Origin: Marinobacter panjinensis
Lineage (GTDB): Bacteria; Pseudomonadota; Gammaproteobacteria; Pseudomonadales; Oleiphilaceae
Assembly (NCBI RefSeq): GCF_005298175.1
Contig: NZ_SZYH01000001.1
Span: 2,232,001 to 2,296,000 of the forward strand
Direction: 5' to 3'
DNA: 64,000 nt
The notes beneath the pieces are model-generated. The model saw nothing but the letters and a program-made list of their open reading frames with translations. It was not told the DNA's origin and did no database searches. Below, piece by piece: positions 15,057-24,921 of this stretch (its first letter is position 1; each line of letters begins with the position of its first letter). A program made the translations under genes and the position numbers.

Positions 15057-16598
15057 ATGTTGATTCAGGTAGCAAACCGCCTCAGAACCCGACACAGGTA
15101 CCAGGCCCCGGTGTTTTACATTCGAGCTTTCGGCCACTCTCTTCTGCACGCCCTCAAAAACCTCTTGCCCATCGTGGCGGTTGTGGTGTTCTTCCAGCTC
15201 GCTATTCTGCAACAGGTGCCAGAGAACACGCTCGGCATGGCCTTTGGCCTGCTCGTCGTGGCGGTCGGTATTGCGCTGTTCCTTCAGGGGCTGGAGCTGA
15301 GCATTTTTCCGGTGGGAAAAAGCCTGTCCAACCAGTTTGCCCGCCGTGGCTCTGTTCCCATCCTGCTGGCCTTCGGGTTTTCCCTCGGGTTTTCCGCAGT
15401 GGTGGCGGAGCCCGCTCTCATTGCAGTGGCACAACAGGCACAGGAAATCAGCGGCGGCAGGATTGACGCCGTCACCCTGCGATTACTGGTGGCAACCTCG
15501 GTGGGCGTTGTAATCGGGTTGGCCGTATTCAGAACGATTATGGGCTACCCACTGCACTGGTTCATGATCCTGGGCTACATCATCGTCGTGGTCGTCACCT
15601 GGTTTGCGCCTGAAGAAATTGTTGGTCTGGCCTATGACTCCGGTGGTGTCACCACCAACGTAGTCACAGTTCCCCTGGTGGCCGCGCTGGGTATCGGCCT
15701 CGCAATGTCGATTCGTGGCCGCAATCCGCTCACTGACGGTTTCGGGCTGGTGGCGCTGGCGGTGATGGTGCCGATGATCACGGTTCAGTTATACGGCATT
15801 GTGGTTTATTCCGGAGAACAGACGCACAGTGAACTGCTGATGGAAACCGGACATGCCCGACCTCCGGTGGCCGGCCCCCTGAAAATGCTGCTGGAGCTGG
15901 CCGAGATGGTGCGGGACGTATTGCCCATCATACTCACCATACTCATCTTCCAGTATCTGGTTTTGCGACGGGGCCTCAGCAATCCCCGCAAGATTCTCTT
16001 TGGTTTTGCCCTGGTCGTTCTGGGTCTTTATGCGTTCGTCGTTGGCCTGAAACTTGGCCTGTTTCCCATTGGTACCAGCATGGCGGAGCAGCTGATCGGC
16101 CTTGATGGATTCCTGTTTATCTATCTGTTTGCGTTCATGATCGGATTCGCCACTACCATGGCGGAGCCGGCACTCATTGCAATCGGCCAGCAGGCAGAAG
16201 AGGCGGCAGCCGGCACCTTGAACGGCAATGCCATTCGCCTGTTTGTCGCCCTGGGTGTTGCCGTCGGCATCACCGTCGGTGTACATCGGATCATTGTGGG
16301 TGACTCCATCCACTACTACATCATGGGGGGCTACCTGGTGGTTGTCATGCTGACCGCCGTTGCCCCGCGCTATATTATTCCACTGGCCTATGATCTTGGT
16401 GGCGTGACCACATCAGAGGTTACGGTACCACTGGTGACGGCACTGGGGATCGGCCTTGCCGGCAACATCGAGGGGCGCAGTGTGCTGATCGATGGCTTCG
16501 GGCTGATTGCCTTTGCCTCTATCTTTCCCATCATCACGGTAATGGCCTATGCCATTGTTGGTGACCACATCGCTGCACGAAGGAAACTGTCCACATGA
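15057..16598 (+). CDS. DUF1538 integral membrane protein (putative transporter)
   Basis: A polytopic protein of about 513 residues built from two homologous halves. Each half has an AEPALIA(V/I) motif followed by QQA, a short pore-like loop, and YD(S/L)GGVTT...VTVPLV(A/T)ALGIGLA about 75 residues later. This internal duplication suggests a transporter with inverted or tandem repeats. The first ATG with plausible surroundings is at 15057; an earlier one at 14991 has no ribosome site. The substrate is unknown. The gene overlaps the P-II-like gene (ATGA), and a CBS-domain gene follows, so transport is probably gated by a small-molecule sensor. Confidence 0.75.
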   Translation: MLIQVANRLRTRHRYQAPVFYIRAFGHSLLHALKNLLPIVAVVVFFQLAILQQVPENTLGMAFGLLVVAVGIALFLQGLELSIFPVGKSLSNQFARRGSVPILLAFGFSLGFSAVVAEPALIAVAQQAQEISGGRIDAVTLRLLVATSVGVVIGLAVFRTIMGYPLHWFMILGYIIVVVVTWFAPEEIVGLAYDSGGVTTNVVTVPLVAALGIGLAMSIRGRNPLTDGFGLVALAVMVPMITVQLYGIVVYSGEQTHSELLMETGHARPPVAGPLKMLLELAEMVRDVLPIILTILIFQYLVLRRGLSNPRKILFGFALVVLGLYAFVVGLKLGLFPIGTSMAEQLIGLDGFLFIYLFAFMIGFATTMAEPALIAIGQQAEEAAAGTLNGNAIRLFVALGVAVGITVGVHRIIVGDSIHYYIMGGYLVVVMLTAVAPRYIIPLAYDLGGVTTSEVTVPLVTALGIGLAGNIEGRSVLIDGFGLIAFASIFPIITVMAYAIVGDHIAARRKLST

Positions 16599-16945
16599 AA
16601 TTCTCTGTACTCGTCGCTATCGTGCCGGAAGATCAGGAACAGGATTGCATTGATGCAGCCCGGGATCTCGGCGCGGGCGGTGTCACTGTCCTGGCCGGTC
16701 GCGGCATCAGCAATACCGCCAAAAAAACCTTCTTTGGCCTGACCTATGATGGCAGCCAGAGTATTCTCGTAATGGTGCTGGAAAAAGGGCTATCGCTGGA
16801 TATCCTGAAAGCCATACAACACCTTCTCATGCCAGAAAAGAACGATTCCCGGGGACTGGTTTTCACTCTGCCTCTGGAACATCTTGGAGGCATTGACCTG
16901 ACACAGGTTGAAAAATTCGAACAACACGTAAAAGACTCACTCTAG
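16595..16945 (+). CDS. P-II-like regulatory protein
   Basis: A 116-residue ferredoxin-fold protein of the GlnB/P-II superfamily. It starts MKFSVLVAIVPEDQEQDCIDAARDLG and keeps a short loop region (GRGISNTAKKTFFGLTYDG) in place of the canonical T-loop with its uridylylation Tyr. Such P-II-like proteins sit beside membrane transporters and bind nucleotides to control them. The start codon overlaps the stop of the DUF1538 gene by four bases, so the two should be made together. The ligand cannot be read from the sequence. Confidence 0.75.
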   Translation: MKFSVLVAIVPEDQEQDCIDAARDLGAGGVTVLAGRGISNTAKKTFFGLTYDGSQSILVMVLEKGLSLDILKAIQHLLMPEKNDSRGLVFTLPLEHLGGIDLTQVEKFEQHVKDSL

Positions 16946-16958
16946 GCGGAGCATCGGA

Positions 16959-17348
16959 ATGAAACTAGTAAGGGATGTGATGATCCGGGATACCATCAAT
17001 GTATCCCCGTTTGCCAGCCTCCGTGAGGCCTTGTCGCTGATGAAAAGGCACGAGGTGAAATCACTGGTGGTGGAAAAACAGAATGAGCACGATGCCTACG
17101 GCCTGATTACCTACACCAACATTCTCAAGGCCGTGATTGCGGAAGACGGCGATATCGACCTGCTCAATGTCTACGACGCCTGTGCCAAGCCGGTGATCAG
17201 CGTCGGGGAGCATCTTGGCATTCGCTATGCTGCCAGCCTGATGAGCCAGCACCGCGTAAAGCGCCTGTTGGTGCTGCAGGATAACGATCTTGTGGGCTTC
17301 GTGGTCATGGATGATATTATGGCAGCCCTGCTGGATACTATTGAATGA
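16959..17348 (+). CDS. CBS-domain protein
   Basis: A 129-residue protein made of two CBS motifs (VRDVMIRDTINVSPFASL and CAKPVISVGEHLGIRYAASL) and nothing else. Paired CBS motifs form a module that binds adenine nucleotides and reports energy state to partner proteins. It follows the P-II-like gene by 13 bases with GGAG before the ATG. The three genes therefore form one operon of membrane protein, P-II-like sensor and CBS sensor. Confidence 0.85.
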   Translation: MKLVRDVMIRDTINVSPFASLREALSLMKRHEVKSLVVEKQNEHDAYGLITYTNILKAVIAEDGDIDLLNVYDACAKPVISVGEHLGIRYAASLMSQHRVKRLLVLQDNDLVGFVVMDDIMAALLDTIE

Positions 17349-17362
17349 ACCGGGCCCCTGTT

Positions 17363-19309
17363 TCAGGAACAGCACATCACGATTAGCCGGTCGGCCGCAT
17401 TCAGGTCCAGATATTCGTCTCTCGGTGGAATGAGGCTCACATGGCGCCCATGCTTATTGGCATGATCACGCCAGACACCCAGCGCCACCTCTCCTTTTGT
17501 CGCCACCACTTTCTCCAGCACCTGGAAGTCCGCACTGGCCGGTAGCGGGTAGTCATGGGGATCCCGGAACTGTATCTCGGCCCCACCCACCGTAAACAGT
17601 TCGTCCAGAACTACCCTCAATTCCCGCCGCAACGCCACCTGGGCAAGGACATGGCTGACAATCATCGGGCTGATCATCATTTCACTCTGATGGCCGGTTA
17701 ACAGATGACGGTTGTCAGGATCACTCAACTCCATGATCAGCTGCGGTCGCTGGCCACCCTCACTGAGCAGATCTTCCAGCTGGAGGTAGCCCACCATCGC
17801 CCGGGCGTCAGCTTCTTCTCCTGAGGCCAGCCGATCACTGCTGACCAGCATGATGGAATCGTAGTTCAGTGGGCCCACACGCCTGAGTTCCCCCTCCACC
17901 ATGTAATCCGCCTCAATATGACGACAGGTCACAGCGTGCTGCTCGCCCAAATACCGTTCAATCTCCTGCTGACGCTCCCGGGCGGGCACCACGGAGACGA
18001 CATCCACTTCAAACCGCATCTTGGTGTAGCTGGCAAATTCATCGATCAGGCTGGGGACGCGGCGGTTCCAGCCCAGCACCAGAACCCGGTGGACGCGTTC
18101 AGAAATGGCAACGGAATGGTTAACGGCCTGCCCGCGATTGATTAACGGCAGTTGCGGGGCCTTGGGATCGGGTTCGGTTTCGGCGTAGTCCCGCGCCAGC
18201 ATCACAACGCGGTCTTCGGCAGCTATCAGGGTGTTCGATGAAGCCGGCATCTGCACGTTCCAGCCCTTGCCTCCCGGTTTCAGGACTCCCAGCACAATAA
18301 CCCTGGAACGCTGGGAGGCCAGTTCGCCGAGAGACAGCCCCGCCAGTGACTCGCCACCCCGGATATAGAGCTCACAGCCCTCTCCGGCACTGAGCAACTC
18401 GTTATAGATTTCCGACAGCCCCGGGTGCAGGATATTCTGGACCATCAACCTGCTGATGGTGGCATCACCGGCAACCACTTCCATCTCGCCGGGATAGGCA
18501 CGCTCAATGACCGGGTGTTTGCGTATGTCCTGGATTTCGGCCACTACAAACGGCAGGGGCGCACCCAGATGCCGCGCCTGTGCGGCGATCGACAGCAGCG
18601 CCTTTACGGTTTCTATATCCGACGTTACCAGGCTGCCCGCTTCATGGGCCGCGCTGGGCACTATGACTGCAGAGGCATCCAGGCAAGCCACCCGTTGCAG
18701 GGCATCAGGCTGGATGGCGGCGCCGGAACGCAGAATAATCTGTCGCGCCTTGCGGCCGATGCCGGGCTCATTACGCAGTTCATGAACCTGGGCGGCAGAG
18801 GCGGTTTCCGAAAGCACCACCAGGCGCAACCGGCTGGTATCGTGCTTTTCCAGGAACCGCCGCATGCGGCCCGAAGAGCCCAGCAACTCACCGAGCAGGG
18901 GCAGCGTCTGGTTGGTCCAGCCCAGCACTACGATATGGTTTCTCAGGGTGACCGGCGTCAGTCCCCGTTCCAGATCCGTCATCTTGGCAATCAGCCAGCG
19001 GGTCAGGATAGCCACCAGAGTACCCATGAACACCACGTAGCCGCTGATGGTCAGGATGGTGGATACCAGCCGTTGCCAGTTTCCCACATCGTCCCCCAGA
19101 TAGCCCGGGTCCGTCAGCCGCAGAAAGGCCCACCAGATGGCGCCCCCCACATCCTCATGGGATTCGCCGAAGGGAATCACCAGCAAGCCACCAATCAGGG
19201 AAATAAGCCCGATGAAGACACCCACTACCAACAACTGAAAACCAGCGCCTTTGACAAGTTGGCGCTCTACAATGAATTTGACGCGGTCAACAAAACGAAA
19301 GGGGAGCAT
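17363..19309 (-). CDS. CASTOR/POLLUX-like ion channel with RCK domains
   Basis: About 648 residues. Two or three N-terminal membrane segments (residues 20-120) include a pore-like stretch AIWWAFLRLTDPGYLGDD. Tandem Rossmann-type RCK domains follow, starting NHIVVLGWTNQTLPLL and, later, HRVLVLGWNRRVPSLI. This matches the CASTOR/POLLUX-related group of bacterial ion channels. The ATG at 19309 fits the AAAGG site better than the one two codons earlier. The ion is not certain; relatives pass Ca2+ or K+. It is convergent with the CBS-domain gene. Confidence 0.8.
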   Translation of the reverse strand: MLPFRFVDRVKFIVERQLVKGAGFQLLVVGVFIGLISLIGGLLVIPFGESHEDVGGAIWWAFLRLTDPGYLGDDVGNWQRLVSTILTISGYVVFMGTLVAILTRWLIAKMTDLERGLTPVTLRNHIVVLGWTNQTLPLLGELLGSSGRMRRFLEKHDTSRLRLVVLSETASAAQVHELRNEPGIGRKARQIILRSGAAIQPDALQRVACLDASAVIVPSAAHEAGSLVTSDIETVKALLSIAAQARHLGAPLPFVVAEIQDIRKHPVIERAYPGEMEVVAGDATISRLMVQNILHPGLSEIYNELLSAGEGCELYIRGGESLAGLSLGELASQRSRVIVLGVLKPGGKGWNVQMPASSNTLIAAEDRVVMLARDYAETEPDPKAPQLPLINRGQAVNHSVAISERVHRVLVLGWNRRVPSLIDEFASYTKMRFEVDVVSVVPARERQQEIERYLGEQHAVTCRHIEADYMVEGELRRVGPLNYDSIMLVSSDRLASGEEADARAMVGYLQLEDLLSEGGQRPQLIMELSDPDNRHLLTGHQSEMMISPMIVSHVLAQVALRRELRVVLDELFTVGGAEIQFRDPHDYPLPASADFQVLEKVVATKGEVALGVWRDHANKHGRHVSLIPPRDEYLDLNAADRLIVMCCS

Positions 19310-19414
19310 GATCATCCTTTTGCGTGGGCCCGAAATGTGCGTAGCATAGCCTATTAGCCGAAGCTGAGTCGGGCAAACGTTTGTTCAATACCAGCAACCT
19401 GTCCTGGAACTGCC

Positions 19415-20629
19415 ATGGGTAGCAAGCTGAAGGTCATTATTGCCATTGCTGTTCTTCTGCCAGCAACGTTGGCAGCCGAGCTGAACCACATACCTCAACC
19501 GTGGCGGCAAGACGCTGTGGTTCTGGGCAGGGACGACACGGCCAATGTGGAACGCTACCTTCATGAACTGTCTTTCGGACACAACCAACCGGCCCCTTCT
19601 GCTATCGAAAATGGCATACGCGGAACCGGTGGCAGCGTTGGAAGCCGGCGTCTGTATCTGGATTTTCGGTTCCGCCAGGATTTTGGCTTCAACGAGAATC
19701 GACAGGGCTTCCTGCTGGACATCCAGCGCAGTGAGGACTTTGACGGCAGTTACGACCGCCAGCTTGTAGGATTTCGCCACCAGTTAACCGATGCAACCGA
19801 AGTGTGGCTCCAGGGAGATGTGTTTGCCGACAAGTCCCGTTCCGATGTCTATTTCAGTGGCCGGCACACCTTTGACGATGAATCCTGGTTACATGCCAGC
19901 TGGATATTGCCCGATCTCTACTTCAACGACAAAACCCGCAGCGACGATGCGTTTGAAGACCCGGCACAGAGTTTCTTCCTTCAGTGGCACCGCCCAGCCG
20001 GACAGCCTCAACAAGGCGGCACCACCGCCTCCGTCACTTATTCCCCAGCTTCCACCTTCGACAGCCGCGGCGAAGGTCTGGTGGTGGAAAACGAAACCAT
20101 CCGGGGCGCCCTCAGCCATCAATTCTGGCGCGGCCACTGGCAACTCCGGACGGCCCTGAGTGGAGAACATACCCGCCGGTATTACAACCTGGATGAGCGC
20201 GCTTCCGGCACACCCACCATGCGTGACCACCTCAGGGTTGAAGCGGAAGCCATCTATAACAACCACCGCCTGGAACCCGGCATCGGGCTTCATTATTTTT
20301 ATCTCAGGGAAAAGGGGTATACGGGGCGAAATCTGGATGAAATTGCGGACCTGCGCCGCAGAGAACCCGTTCTGGCCGGGCGTATCAGCCTGACCCTGAC
20401 CCCGGCCGTTACCCTGAAGCCGGCGATTTACCTGAGCGTGCCGGACATAGAGCAGACCTATTCAAAAAGCGAAGATGAGGACCACCACGGATTTATCGGT
20501 AAATTCGCCTTACCCTTCGAGATTGTGCTATCCCGAAAAGAAAACGCGATTCTTACGCTCGCGCCGACTTTTTATCTGCACAAGGCGGCCTTCGGAGGTG
20601 GTAATCTGCAGGTGCACTGGCCTATGTAG
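19415..20629 (+). CDS. Putative outer-membrane beta-barrel protein
   Basis: A 404-residue exported protein with a signal peptide (cut after ATLAA, about residue 21). The mature part alternates polar and aromatic or hydrophobic residues in many short strands (RRLYLDFRFRQDFGF, TEVWLQGDVFADKS, HWQLRTALSGEHTRRYY), the pattern of an outer-membrane barrel. I do not recognise a family. The last strand ends NLQVHWPM, with an atypical Met rather than Phe at the C terminus. It overlaps the convergent SulP gene by 8 bases at the stop codons. No function can be assigned. Confidence 0.55.
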   Translation: MGSKLKVIIAIAVLLPATLAAELNHIPQPWRQDAVVLGRDDTANVERYLHELSFGHNQPAPSAIENGIRGTGGSVGSRRLYLDFRFRQDFGFNENRQGFLLDIQRSEDFDGSYDRQLVGFRHQLTDATEVWLQGDVFADKSRSDVYFSGRHTFDDESWLHASWILPDLYFNDKTRSDDAFEDPAQSFFLQWHRPAGQPQQGGTTASVTYSPASTFDSRGEGLVVENETIRGALSHQFWRGHWQLRTALSGEHTRRYYNLDERASGTPTMRDHLRVEAEAIYNNHRLEPGIGLHYFYLREKGYTGRNLDEIADLRRREPVLAGRISLTLTPAVTLKPAIYLSVPDIEQTYSKSEDEDHHGFIGKFALPFEIVLSRKENAILTLAPTFYLHKAAFGGGNLQVHWPM

Positions 20630-22355
20630 GAGAGAGCTGGCTTTCAGCTTTGACCGCTTCATCCAGTGTCGGATAGAACCGGACGACGCCCTCTTCCGGT
20701 TTGACACCCGCCCTGGCCAAGGTGCGCAACGGCTGGAACTGCAGATCTGCGATAACCACTTGCGTACCATCTGCCCGGCAGGTGCTGATTAGCTTGTCAA
20801 GGGCAGACAACCCGCCGGCATCCAGAATCGTCACCCCATCCATGTAGAGAATAAAACCGCGGGCGCTGGCCGACAGCTGCGCCAACTCCCCGAAAATCCG
20901 GTCGGCCGCGGCGAAAAACAGGGGGCCATTGATCTTGAACACCTGCCAACCGTCAGGCAGGCGAGCCCCTTCCATTCGCCTGCTGCCGGTGATGTCCGTC
21001 ACCCGGGTCATCTGGGCCATTTCCCGCATGAACAGGACCGCCGCCAAGAGAATCCCGGTGGTGATGGCGATGACCATGTCCAGCAACACAGTCAGCGAGA
21101 AGCAGGTAATGAACACCAGGATATCGCTTCGCGGGGCAGTCTTCAGTAGGTGAACGGATTTGGGGGCCTCACTCATGTTCCAGGCCACCATTACCAACAA
21201 TGCCGCCATGGCTGCCATCGGCAGGTAGGCAAGCAACGGCGCCAGCGACACCAATGCCAGCAGAACCACCAGTGCGTGCACCATGCCTGAAACCGGCGAT
21301 TCCGCACCCGCGCGGTAGTTGGCCGCGGAACGGGCAATGGCGGCTGTTGCCGTAATGCCACCAAAAAATGGCGTAATCACATTGCCGATACCCTGCCCCA
21401 GCAATTCACTGTTGGCGCTGTGGCGTTTGCCTGTCATGCCATCCAGCACCACGGCACACAGCAGCGATTCAATGGCTCCCAGCATGGCAATGGCAAAAGC
21501 AGCCGGCAACAGGTCCCGAACCAGGGTCCAGCTAATGCCCAGGGGCTCACCGCTGGCGTCCGGCCGGCTCCAGGGCCAGGCAAACTCAGGCAGAAAGGGA
21601 GGAATGCCGGCACCAAGAGACCCGTCCGCCAGCAGGTAACTGAACCGGGAGCCAATGGTTTCTATTGCTGCGCCGTTGATATTCAGCGCCATCGCCAGAA
21701 GACTGCCAATAATCACTGCCGGCAGATGGGGTGGTACCGGCGTTTTCAAACGGGGCCATAGCAGCATCACCGCCAGCGTGGCTATTGCCACCAGTGTGGC
21801 CATGGCATCCAGCCCGGGCATCGCCTCACCAACAGCCGCCAGCTTGTCCCAGTAATGCTCCGGCATTTGCTCAATGTTCAGCCCGAAAAAGTCCTTCACC
21901 TGCAGCGTGGCGATCACCACCGCGATGCCGCCGGTAAATCCGAGAGTAACCGATTCGGGAATGTATTCGATGAACCGCCCCAGACGCATGAACGCCATGA
22001 TCAGCAACAATACACCCGACATCAGCGAGGCAAGCAGCAAGCCACCCAGGCCATAGGTCTGGGCGATGGGGTACAGGATCACAACAAAGGCGGCGGTGGG
22101 ACCAGAAATACTGAAACGGCTGCCGCCGGTTAACGCGATCACAAATCCGGCAATGAACGCCGTGTAGAGACCATATTGGGGCGGCACTCCGCTGGCAATG
22201 GCCAGCGCCATGGCCAGCGGAATGGCAATAATGCCCACCGTAACCCCTGCCATCACATCGCGGCCAAGTCGCTTTGTGGTATAGCGCTCGTCGATACAGG
22301 CCTCGCGGAACGCGTGGGCAAGTCGCAGGGAAAACAGGTAGGCACGATGGGGCAT
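20622..22355 (-). CDS. SulP-family anion permease with STAS domain
   Basis: About 577 residues from the ATG at 22355 (GGGA six bases upstream). The N-terminal membrane domain begins DVMAGVTVGIIAIPLAMALAIASG with PPQYGLYTAF, the signature of SulP transporters, and has some 12-14 helices. A STAS domain from about residue 445 (WQVFKINGPLFFAAADRIFGEL ... ILDAGGLSAL) completes it. SulP proteins move sulfate, bicarbonate or dicarboxylates with H+ or Na+. The absence of an adjacent carbonic anhydrase or sulfur-assimilation gene leaves the substrate open. It is divergent from the chaN-like gene. Confidence 0.9.
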   Translation of the reverse strand: MPHRAYLFSLRLAHAFREACIDERYTTKRLGRDVMAGVTVGIIAIPLAMALAIASGVPPQYGLYTAFIAGFVIALTGGSRFSISGPTAAFVVILYPIAQTYGLGGLLLASLMSGVLLLIMAFMRLGRFIEYIPESVTLGFTGGIAVVIATLQVKDFFGLNIEQMPEHYWDKLAAVGEAMPGLDAMATLVAIATLAVMLLWPRLKTPVPPHLPAVIIGSLLAMALNINGAAIETIGSRFSYLLADGSLGAGIPPFLPEFAWPWSRPDASGEPLGISWTLVRDLLPAAFAIAMLGAIESLLCAVVLDGMTGKRHSANSELLGQGIGNVITPFFGGITATAAIARSAANYRAGAESPVSGMVHALVVLLALVSLAPLLAYLPMAAMAALLVMVAWNMSEAPKSVHLLKTAPRSDILVFITCFSLTVLLDMVIAITTGILLAAVLFMREMAQMTRVTDITGSRRMEGARLPDGWQVFKINGPLFFAAADRIFGELAQLSASARGFILYMDGVTILDAGGLSALDKLISTCRADGTQVVIADLQFQPLRTLARAGVKPEEGVVRFYPTLDEAVKAESQLSPT

Positions 22356-22429
22356 TAAACATCCCGAACAATGAATCAGAACAACAAAGGGCTGACAGTC
22401 CACCGGGTTTCGTGGTCGTATAAGCAATT

Positions 22430-23425
22430 ATGACGACCTATTCTCACACTCTGGCAATACTCGCCTGCCTGCTCTTCGCAGGCTGCAGCTCCCTGCCCGC
22501 CAGCAACCAGGAAGTCGTGCCGCCACAAACCCAGTACGATTCTATCATCGCCGATGACAAAGGCAGGTTGCTCTCCATCAACCAGCTTGCAGAAAAACTC
22601 ACACCGGCAGACGTGGTGGTGATTGGCGAGTATCACGGCCATCATGCTGCCCACCTGCTGCAATCGCTGGTGCAGTCGTCACTTTACCAGCAGCGTCCGC
22701 GGCAGGTATTGAGCATGGAACAGTTCACCCTGGATGATCAGTCCCAGCTCGACAGGTATCTCTCCGGGAAGTCCGGCGAGGAGGAGCTGATTGCCGATAC
22801 CGGTGCCTGGCCCAACTACAAGGCATCCTACCGCCCCCTTATCGAGTTCTCGAAAAAACGGAACATCCCGGTGATTGCCGCCAACGCACCTGCCGATATC
22901 GTTCGATGCGTTGGTCGCACTGGCGAGGCCTATCTTGACGGACTCCATGCCTCGCAACGCCAGCGGCTACCGGAGGCGCCGTTTTTTGACACCCCGGCTT
23001 ATCGCAGGAAATTTTTCGACACGCTTGGCGGCGGCCATGGCGAGACCGATAACAGCAAACGCCTGGAAAACAGCTATAAGGCTCAGTTGCTGCGGGATAA
23101 TACCATGGCAGATCGGGTAATCAGGGCGCTTGAAGAGAACCCTGAGCACCAGGTTATCCACCTCACCGGCACTTTTCACTCAGAGGATCGCCTGGGCATG
23201 GTCGCGGTGCTGGAAAAGAAGCGCCCGGATCTCGACGTTGCCGTTATAAGCCCGGTGTTCTGGCACTCGGGAGATGATCTGGACAGCCTGCTGAAAGCAC
23301 ACCGGGGAAAAGGCGACTTTCTCTATTTCCTGCAGCCGCTGCCGGAAGAGTACAAGGATAACGAGCGCCATCGCGATGCCATCATGGAGCAATTCCGCAA
23401 CGCGGATGACCTGTCCTGTGACTGA
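22430..23425 (+). CDS. ChaN-family lipoprotein
   Basis: A 331-residue lipoprotein. The signal peptide ends in the lipobox LLFAGC, so Cys at about residue 19 is lipidated. The ChaN/Tiki-superfamily domain follows, with VVIGEYHGHHAAH, LSMEQF and VIHLTGTFHSEDRLG, the conserved Glu/His residues of the family. ChaN of Campylobacter binds heme and has been linked to iron uptake; many relatives have no proven role. The product should face the periplasm. The gene is monocistronic and divergent from the SulP gene. Confidence 0.85.
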   Translation: MTTYSHTLAILACLLFAGCSSLPASNQEVVPPQTQYDSIIADDKGRLLSINQLAEKLTPADVVVIGEYHGHHAAHLLQSLVQSSLYQQRPRQVLSMEQFTLDDQSQLDRYLSGKSGEEELIADTGAWPNYKASYRPLIEFSKKRNIPVIAANAPADIVRCVGRTGEAYLDGLHASQRQRLPEAPFFDTPAYRRKFFDTLGGGHGETDNSKRLENSYKAQLLRDNTMADRVIRALEENPEHQVIHLTGTFHSEDRLGMVAVLEKKRPDLDVAVISPVFWHSGDDLDSLLKAHRGKGDFLYFLQPLPEEYKDNERHRDAIMEQFRNADDLSCD

Positions 23426-23445
23426 GCGGTTGCAGCACGTGGCGT

Positions 23446-24297
23446 TCACACCGTCTTTTTCTGCCCCGCCCGAATCACAATAGCGATACCTCCGAGAATG
23501 GCGATACCGGCCACTACTAACCTGAGGGTCAACGGCTCACTCAGCAACAGGACACCACCGATTGCAGCGATCACGGGCACGCTGAGCTGAACGGTGGCTG
23601 CCGAGGTTGGCTGCAGCAATGGCAACGCCATATACCAGATGGCATAGCCCATGCCCGAAGCAATCGCCCCGGAAGCAATCGCATAGCCCATGCCCGCCAT
23701 ATCGATATTGGCACTGGTCATCATCACAAGGCTCAGCACCAATGCCATAGGCACGGCACGCATAAAGTTGCCCGTGGTGACTGCCGTGGGTTCACCGGCA
23801 CCTTTTGCCCGCAGCGAATAAACACCCCAGGCAATACCGGCGCTGATCATCAGCAGGGAACTGAACAGCGGGGGCGCAGTAAGGCCCGGCAACAACAGCC
23901 CCACCAGACCGGAAAAGGCAACGACAAACCCAATCCACTGCCACAGCTGCGGGCGATTGCCACGGACAATTCCGATGCTGATCATGGTGGCCTGAACCGC
24001 GCCAAACAACAGCAATGCACCCATGGCCGCAGACAAGCCACCATAGGCGTAGGAAAAAGCAGCGGCATAGACAAACAGGGCCAGCGCAGAGCCCCAGGAG
24101 CCCTGCTTCATTGGTGCACGATTGCCACGAACACTCAGTAGCAACCAGAGCATTAATGCCCCTGACACCAGGCGAACACTGGTGAAGGTGGCGGCATCAA
24201 TATCGGTATCACGTAACGCCGCGCGGCAGAGCAGCGAATTGCCCGCAAAGGCCGTCATGGCGACGGTGGTCAGCAACAAGGTACGCAATCGAGACAA
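23446..24297 (-). CDS. DMT superfamily (EamA) transporter
   Basis: About 283 residues with ten hydrophobic helices in two EamA repeats. The first begins TAFAGNSLLCRAALRDTDIDAATFTSVR, the second AGIAWGVYSLRAKGAGEP. DMT proteins export metabolites, amino acids or drugs; nothing here fixes the substrate. There is no ATG near the N terminus. TTG at 24297 has GGGAG at proper spacing and is my choice; another TTG lies 18 bases upstream. It is convergent with the chaN-like gene. Confidence 0.85.
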   Translation of the reverse strand: MSRLRTLLLTTVAMTAFAGNSLLCRAALRDTDIDAATFTSVRLVSGALMLWLLLSVRGNRAPMKQGSWGSALALFVYAAAFSYAYGGLSAAMGALLLFGAVQATMISIGIVRGNRPQLWQWIGFVVAFSGLVGLLLPGLTAPPLFSSLLMISAGIAWGVYSLRAKGAGEPTAVTTGNFMRAVPMALVLSLVMMTSANIDMAGMGYAIASGAIASGMGYAIWYMALPLLQPTSAATVQLSVPVIAAIGGVLLLSEPLTLRLVVAGIAILGGIAIVIRAGQKKTV

Positions 24298-24362
24298 AAC
24301 AGCACTCCCGGACAAACGGATTCGGAACTTTCCAGTGTAGGCGCTGCCCGGAAAACTGCTTA

Positions 24363-24899
24363 TTACTCAATGGTCGATAACAGACGACTACTAAAGACCT
24401 GTTCGTCAGACGCACCAAACAGCACGAAGCGCACCCGCTTTACATTCTCCAGCCGCGGGAGGACCTGCTTTACCGTGGCCAGGGCCACCTCGGCCGCACC
24501 TTCCACCGGATAACCAAAAGCCCCCGCTGATATCGCCGGGAACGCGACAGATTCAATGCCTTTACTGTCCGCCAACTCCAGTGAATTGCGGTAACACTCC
24601 GCCAGCCAGTAATCAGAGGGCTCATCAACGCCGTACACCGGCCCCAGGCAGTGAATGACAAACTGGTTCGGCAGGTTATGGGCGCCGGAGATAACAGCCT
24701 CGCCGGGCCGTATCGGAGCCATGGGGCGACATTCCTGCGCCAGCCCGGGACCTGCCGCAGAATGGAGTGCACCGGCGACACCGCCACCGGGCATCAGTTG
24801 TGCGTTGGCCGCATTAACCACTGCCTCGATATCGTCCTGACTGGTAATGTCACCGCGTACGCATTCTACGGTTTTTCCGTTCAGTTCAATCTCTGCCAT
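24363..24899 (-). CDS. O-acetyl-ADP-ribose deacetylase-like macrodomain protein
   Basis: The ATG at 24899 has GGGGAG before it and gives a 178-residue macrodomain, the usual length of YmdB-like proteins; the open frame upstream is spurious. Motifs are VNAANAQLMPGGGVAGALHSAAG (ribose and active-site loop), AVISGAHNLPNQFVIHCLGPVYG and FPAISAGAFGYP (phosphate loop). These enzymes hydrolyse O-acetyl-ADP-ribose or remove ADP-ribose from proteins. It lies 22 bases after the Cra-like gene on the same strand and may be co-transcribed with it. Confidence 0.9.
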   Translation of the reverse strand: MAEIELNGKTVECVRGDITSQDDIEAVVNAANAQLMPGGGVAGALHSAAGPGLAQECRPMAPIRPGEAVISGAHNLPNQFVIHCLGPVYGVDEPSDYWLAECYRNSLELADSKGIESVAFPAISAGAFGYPVEGAAEVALATVKQVLPRLENVKRVRFVLFGASDEQVFSSRLLSTIE

Positions 24900-24921
24900 G
24901 GGAGTCTCCCCAGCCAATACC

